Shown: positions 4,757 to 7,095 of the stretch, piece by piece
Position numbering within the stretch: position 1 is the stretch's first letter
Layout of the letters: every line of letters starts with the position of its first letter
Assembly: GCA_947302865.1 (NCBI GenBank)
Contig: CAMYWS010000054.1
Location: 1-7,095 of the forward strand
Direction: 5' to 3'
Length of the DNA stretch: 7,095 bases
Source of the DNA: an uncultured Clostridia bacterium
Lineage (GTDB): Bacteria > Bacillota_A > Clostridia > Christensenellales > CAG-138
Made by a program: the position numbers and the translations under genes
Notes under the pieces: generated by a model
The model's database searches: none
What the model was told of the DNA's origin: nothing
Seen by the model: only the letters and a program-made list of their open reading frames with translations

Positions 4757-5851
4757 ATGAAGTTTACCATGCAAACCGAAGATCTTGCTTCGGGTGTTCT
4801 CTCTGTCATCAAAGCTCTGCCTGTACGCTCGGCGATGCCCGCGCTTGAGGGCGTTCTGATCGAAGCGACGAACGAAGGGTTGAAGCTGACCTGCTCAGAC
4901 CTGATGTTTCAGAAAGAATGCGTACTGCCCGCGACCGTCGAGGAGGAGGGCAAGTGCGTTCTGAAGGGCAAGTTTCTGGCTGAGATCTTAAGAAAACTGC
5001 CGAACGAGCCTCTTTACGCGGAACAGGAAGGTATGATCCTGAAGATCAAAAGCGGCCGCGTCCGTCAGAGACTGCAATGCATCGAGTTTGACGAGTTCCC
5101 GATCATGCGCGCAAAGGGCGACGTCGTGGACATCAGAGTCAGCGCGGAACAGCTCAAGAACATGATCGACCACACGGTGTTCGCAGTTTCGCTGGACGAT
5201 TCCCGTCCGGTGCTGACCGGCGCGCTCATCGAAGCGGGCGAGGATCTTCTGACGTTCGTTGCGACGGACTCCTTCCAGTTTGCCATGACGAACCTGCATA
5301 CCGATAACAAAGGGATCGAAGCGCGCACGATCGTGCAGGGAAAGGTGCTCACCGAGATCGCAAAGATGGCGGAGGAGACCGAACAGGATGTCACGCTTTC
5401 GATCACCAAAACGCATCTTACGGTGCAGGTCAACGACACGCGGCTGACCGCGCGGCTTCTGGACGGCAACTACATCGACTATAAGCGCATCATTCCGAAG
5501 GAGTGCAAGACGCGCGTGCTCGTGAACACCGCTGACTTCTACACCATGACCGACCGCGCGCAGCTCATCGCGCGCGAGGGCAACAACAGCGTCATGCTGC
5601 ACTTTGAAGGCGATTCCCTCACCATGAGCGCGGAGAGCTTCGTCGGACGCGGCGAGGACACGATGGAGGTCAGCATCGTCGGCGATCCGATCGACATCGC
5701 CTTCAATCCGAAGTACATTATGAACGTGCTGAAAAACGTGCCGGACGAAACGGTCTACGTCGAGTTCAACAGTCCGATCAGCCCGTGCGTGATCCGTCCG
5801 GTACAGGGCGACGCGTACCTCTATCTGATTGTTCCGATGCGGGTGTATTAA
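4757..5851 (+). CDS. dnaN: DNA polymerase III sliding clamp, beta subunit
   Basis: The product is 364 residues, close to the usual 365-380. The ATG at 4757 has AAAGGA 6 nt upstream and gives MKFTMQTEDL, a normal clamp N-terminus; an in-frame upstream ATG (4727) lies within the last DnaA box region and is rejected. The protein dimerises into a ring around DNA and tethers the polymerase and other partners. Three repeated clamp folds are expected at about 1-120, 121-245 and 246-364. Recognisable segments are FAVSLDDSRPVLTGAL (142-157), LLDGNYIDYKRIIP (from codon 235) and the C-terminal pocket YLYLIVPMRVY. The pocket motif reads T-D-S-F-Q-F-A (170-176), where clamps usually have T-D-[SG]-[HYF]-R-L-[AS], so Gln and Phe replace Arg and Leu. 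No terminator is visible after the stop, so transcripts may run into the next gene. Confidence 0.98.
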   Translation: MKFTMQTEDLASGVLSVIKALPVRSAMPALEGVLIEATNEGLKLTCSDLMFQKECVLPATVEEEGKCVLKGKFLAEILRKLPNEPLYAEQEGMILKIKSGRVRQRLQCIEFDEFPIMRAKGDVVDIRVSAEQLKNMIDHTVFAVSLDDSRPVLTGALIEAGEDLLTFVATDSFQFAMTNLHTDNKGIEARTIVQGKVLTEIAKMAEETEQDVTLSITKTHLTVQVNDTRLTARLLDGNYIDYKRIIPKECKTRVLVNTADFYTMTDRAQLIAREGNNSVMLHFEGDSLTMSAESFVGRGEDTMEVSIVGDPIDIAFNPKYIMNVLKNVPDETVYVEFNSPISPCVIRPVQGDAYLYLIVPMRVY

Positions 5852-5894
5852 AAGGTATATCAATAGAAAAATACGAAAGAAAAGGAAGAAATAT

Positions 5895-6833
5895 ATGCAA
5901 AAGATCCAGTGCTCTTTGTGCGGAAGCATCGATATCGTTATGGTAGACGACAATGTTTATCAATGTCAGTCATGTGGATGCAAGTATACTCTGGAACAGG
6001 CGAGAAAACTGATCGTAACAGGTGAAGTCAGGACTAAAGCGATCGATTTTGAAATTATCGGCGGCGTACTGAAAAAGTATAACGGTGTGGAAACCGAAGT
6101 AGTCGTTCCAGATAACGTGAAGAAGATCGGAGAAAACGCGTTCAGCGGGCTGACTCTCAGCAGTGTGAAACTGCCTGAAGGGCTTATAGAGATCGCAACG
6201 GACGCTTTTTCCGGCTGCGCGTATCTGGAGTCTATCGAACTTCCGGAATCTCTGCGGACGGTAAGCGGCTTTCGCGGCTGCAGAGCGTTGAAATCGATCC
6301 GAATTCCGGACGGCGTGACGGTGATAGGTTCGAATGCGTTTCAAAGCTGTTCGTCTCTTTTGTCGGTTTCTCTTCCGAGCAGTTTACAGATGATCGGTTC
6401 ATACGCTTTCGAGGGTTGTTCTTCCCTTGCAGCGATCTCTTTTCCGAGCAATCTTCAGACAATCGGTTCATTCGCATTCCAACGCTGTTCGTCTCTGAAA
6501 GAGGTAATCTTGCCCGGCAGTTTAAAAGAGATAGGGACAAGTGCTTTCCGATATTGTGCATCTTTAACAGATGTTATTTTTTCCAAAGGAATAAAAACAA
6601 TCGGTTCCGGCGCGTTCTCGGATAATCCTGTTTTAAACGACGTTTATCTTCCGGACGGAGTAGATTATGACTATAACTCGTTTATTTTCTATAATTGTCC
6701 AAAATGCCATGTTTCCGACGGGAATATGAGAAATATATGGAGAAAGCAAAAACAGTGCCTGCACTGCGGTGGAGAATTTAAGGGAGTCTTTTCAAAACGG
6801 TGTACTGTGTGCGGAAGACTGAAAGACTATTGA
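5895..6833 (+). CDS. Zinc-ribbon / BspA-type leucine-rich-repeat protein
   Basis: The product is 312 residues, starting at ATG 5895 with AAAGGA (5881-5886) upstream. The N-terminus is a zinc ribbon, C6-x2-C9 and C24-x2-C27, in a context (YQCQSCGCKYTLEQARK) common in Firmicutes proteins of this kind. GGVLKKYNG (56-64) then leads into about nine LRR_5-type repeats of 21-23 residues, with Pro at 72, 94, 117, 138, 161, 184, 207 and 253 and the pattern IGxxAFxxCSSL. The C-terminus is a second zinc ribbon, C288-x2-C291 and C303-x2-C306, ending CGRLKDY; C268/C271 may add to it. No signal peptide or membrane segment is visible, so it is probably cytoplasmic and a binding or scaffold protein. Function is unknown. 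It lies 43 bp after dnaN, where recF often sits. It is richer in A+T and in TTA, AGA and AGT codons than its neighbours, suggesting separate ancestry. Confidence 0.9.
   Translation: MQKIQCSLCGSIDIVMVDDNVYQCQSCGCKYTLEQARKLIVTGEVRTKAIDFEIIGGVLKKYNGVETEVVVPDNVKKIGENAFSGLTLSSVKLPEGLIEIATDAFSGCAYLESIELPESLRTVSGFRGCRALKSIRIPDGVTVIGSNAFQSCSSLLSVSLPSSLQMIGSYAFEGCSSLAAISFPSNLQTIGSFAFQRCSSLKEVILPGSLKEIGTSAFRYCASLTDVIFSKGIKTIGSGAFSDNPVLNDVYLPDGVDYDYNSFIFYNCPKCHVSDGNMRNIWRKQKQCLHCGGEFKGVFSKRCTVCGRLKDY
6303..6650 (+). repeat. 69-bp tandem coding repeats in the LRR gene
   Basis: Five consecutive units of exactly 69 bp (23 codons) start near 6303, 6372, 6441, 6510 and 6579. At DNA level, 6373-6410 and 6442-6479 agree at 31 of 38 positions, and GCTGTTCGTCTCT is shared exactly by the first and third units (6346-6358 and 6484-6496). 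This points to expansion by duplication inside the gene, not just conserved protein pattern. Confidence 0.7.
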
Positions 6834-6843
6834 TCGTACGATC
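6832..6843. repeat. Perfect 12-bp palindrome at the end of the LRR gene
   Basis: GATCGTACGATC is a perfect palindrome that overlaps the TGA stop codon (6831-6833) and contains two GATC sites. It could be a protein-binding site or chance. The rest of 6834-6903 shows no supported gene. Confidence 0.3.
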
Positions 6844-6903
6844 TGCCTTAGCAACACGGCGATAGAGAAGTGGATTCATGCGGCAAAGCTGCAAATACAT
6901 TAA

Positions 6904-6938
6904 AAGGGATTGTAAGACTTTTTTTCTTGCAATCCCTT
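6904..6938. terminator. Hairpin between convergent genes, possible bidirectional terminator
   Basis: AAGGGATTG (6904-6912) pairs perfectly with CAATCCCTT (6930-6938). Pairing extends inward through TAAGA/TCTTG (one T-G wobble), giving a 14-bp stem around a CTTTTTT loop. On the plus strand ATATTATTATT follows; on the minus strand TTAATG follows the stem, making TTTT with the stem's last two bases. T-tracts are weak on both sides. The site between two convergent genes still supports termination in both directions. Confidence 0.7.
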
Positions 6939-6958
6939 ATATTATTATTCTTGATCGG

Positions 6959-7095
6959 TCAGTCGTAGATCTCGTAGTCCAGATCGTAACCGTTACGCAG
7001 GATCGCGTCGCCGGCGTCGATGCCTTCCGTATCATTTTTCGAAACGAGGAATTTTTTGAGATTCGGACACTGCGGCAGGTATTCGTAATAATCCC
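6959..7095 (-). CDS. 3' end of an unidentified gene, perhaps another LRR-like protein
   Basis: On the minus strand, 44 codons run from the window edge to a TGA at 6961-6959; the start lies outside. The visible residues begin YYEYLPQCPNLKKFLVSKND and end LDYEIYD, an acidic C-terminus. The CPNLKKFLVS piece resembles the end of a BspA-type leucine-rich repeat, but the fragment is too short for a firm family call. Codon use is G+C-rich, like the dnaA/dnaN region and unlike the LRR gene beside it. It converges on that gene, with the shared hairpin in between. Confidence 0.6.
   Translation of the reverse strand, partial: DYYEYLPQCPNLKKFLVSKNDTEGIDAGDAILRNGYDLDYEIYD

Noticed and set aside
4416..4760. 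Open frame spanning the end of dnaA and the origin
   Set aside because: It crosses the DnaA boxes, is out of frame with dnaA, and has no recognisable protein features.
6823..6903. Stop-free stretch of about 25 codons after the LRR gene
   Set aside because: No start codon with a ribosome site and no recognisable family; the length is expected by chance, so a gene remnant cannot be supported.

Overview
The window looks like a replication-origin region from an uncultured member of the Firmicutes, probably a Clostridia-type lineage. G+C is moderately high by eye. The call rests on the dnaA-origin-dnaN order, the Firmicutes-like DnaA N-terminus, an ECF sigma factor paired with a single-pass membrane protein, and a BspA-type leucine-rich-repeat protein with zinc ribbons. 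No taxonomic search could be run, so this is inference.

Layout: (1) 1-763, minus strand: an alpha/beta-hydrolase truncated by the window edge, with threonine in the usual nucleophilic-serine position. (2) 764-982: an AT-rich divergent intergenic region with a promoter for the hydrolase, a candidate extended -10 promoter for the rightward genes, an imperfect 35-bp direct repeat and a perfect 10-bp palindrome. (3) 983-2991: a TTG-started ECF sigma factor overlapping by 4 bp a membrane-anchored, putative anti-sigma protein; a rho-independent terminator follows. (4) 3077-3183: the dnaA promoter and leader, including a terminator-like hairpin. (5) 3184-4503: dnaA. (6) 4504-4740: the probable oriC, with DnaA boxes, an inverted pair of boxes, and a box / GC spacer / CTACTA arrangement like the DnaA-trio unwinding module. 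(7) 4757-5851: dnaN. (8) 5895-6833: a lower-G+C zinc-ribbon/LRR protein where recF often follows dnaN. (9) 6904-6938: a hairpin that could terminate transcription from both sides. (10) 6959-7095, minus strand: the 3' end of an unidentified gene.

DnaA (initiator) and DnaN (sliding clamp) flank the site where replication would start. The sigma/anti-sigma pair is a separate signalling module that happens to lie next to the origin. Points worth a second look are the altered DnaA domain IV signature (F-D-R-D-D-H-T-T), the altered clamp pocket motif (T-D-S-F-Q-F-A), the Thr-for-Ser hydrolase, the compact origin, and a 9-bp motif (AAACGCTTT) shared by the leaders of the sigma gene and dnaA. I found no CRISPR array, tRNA, rRNA or insertion sequence.
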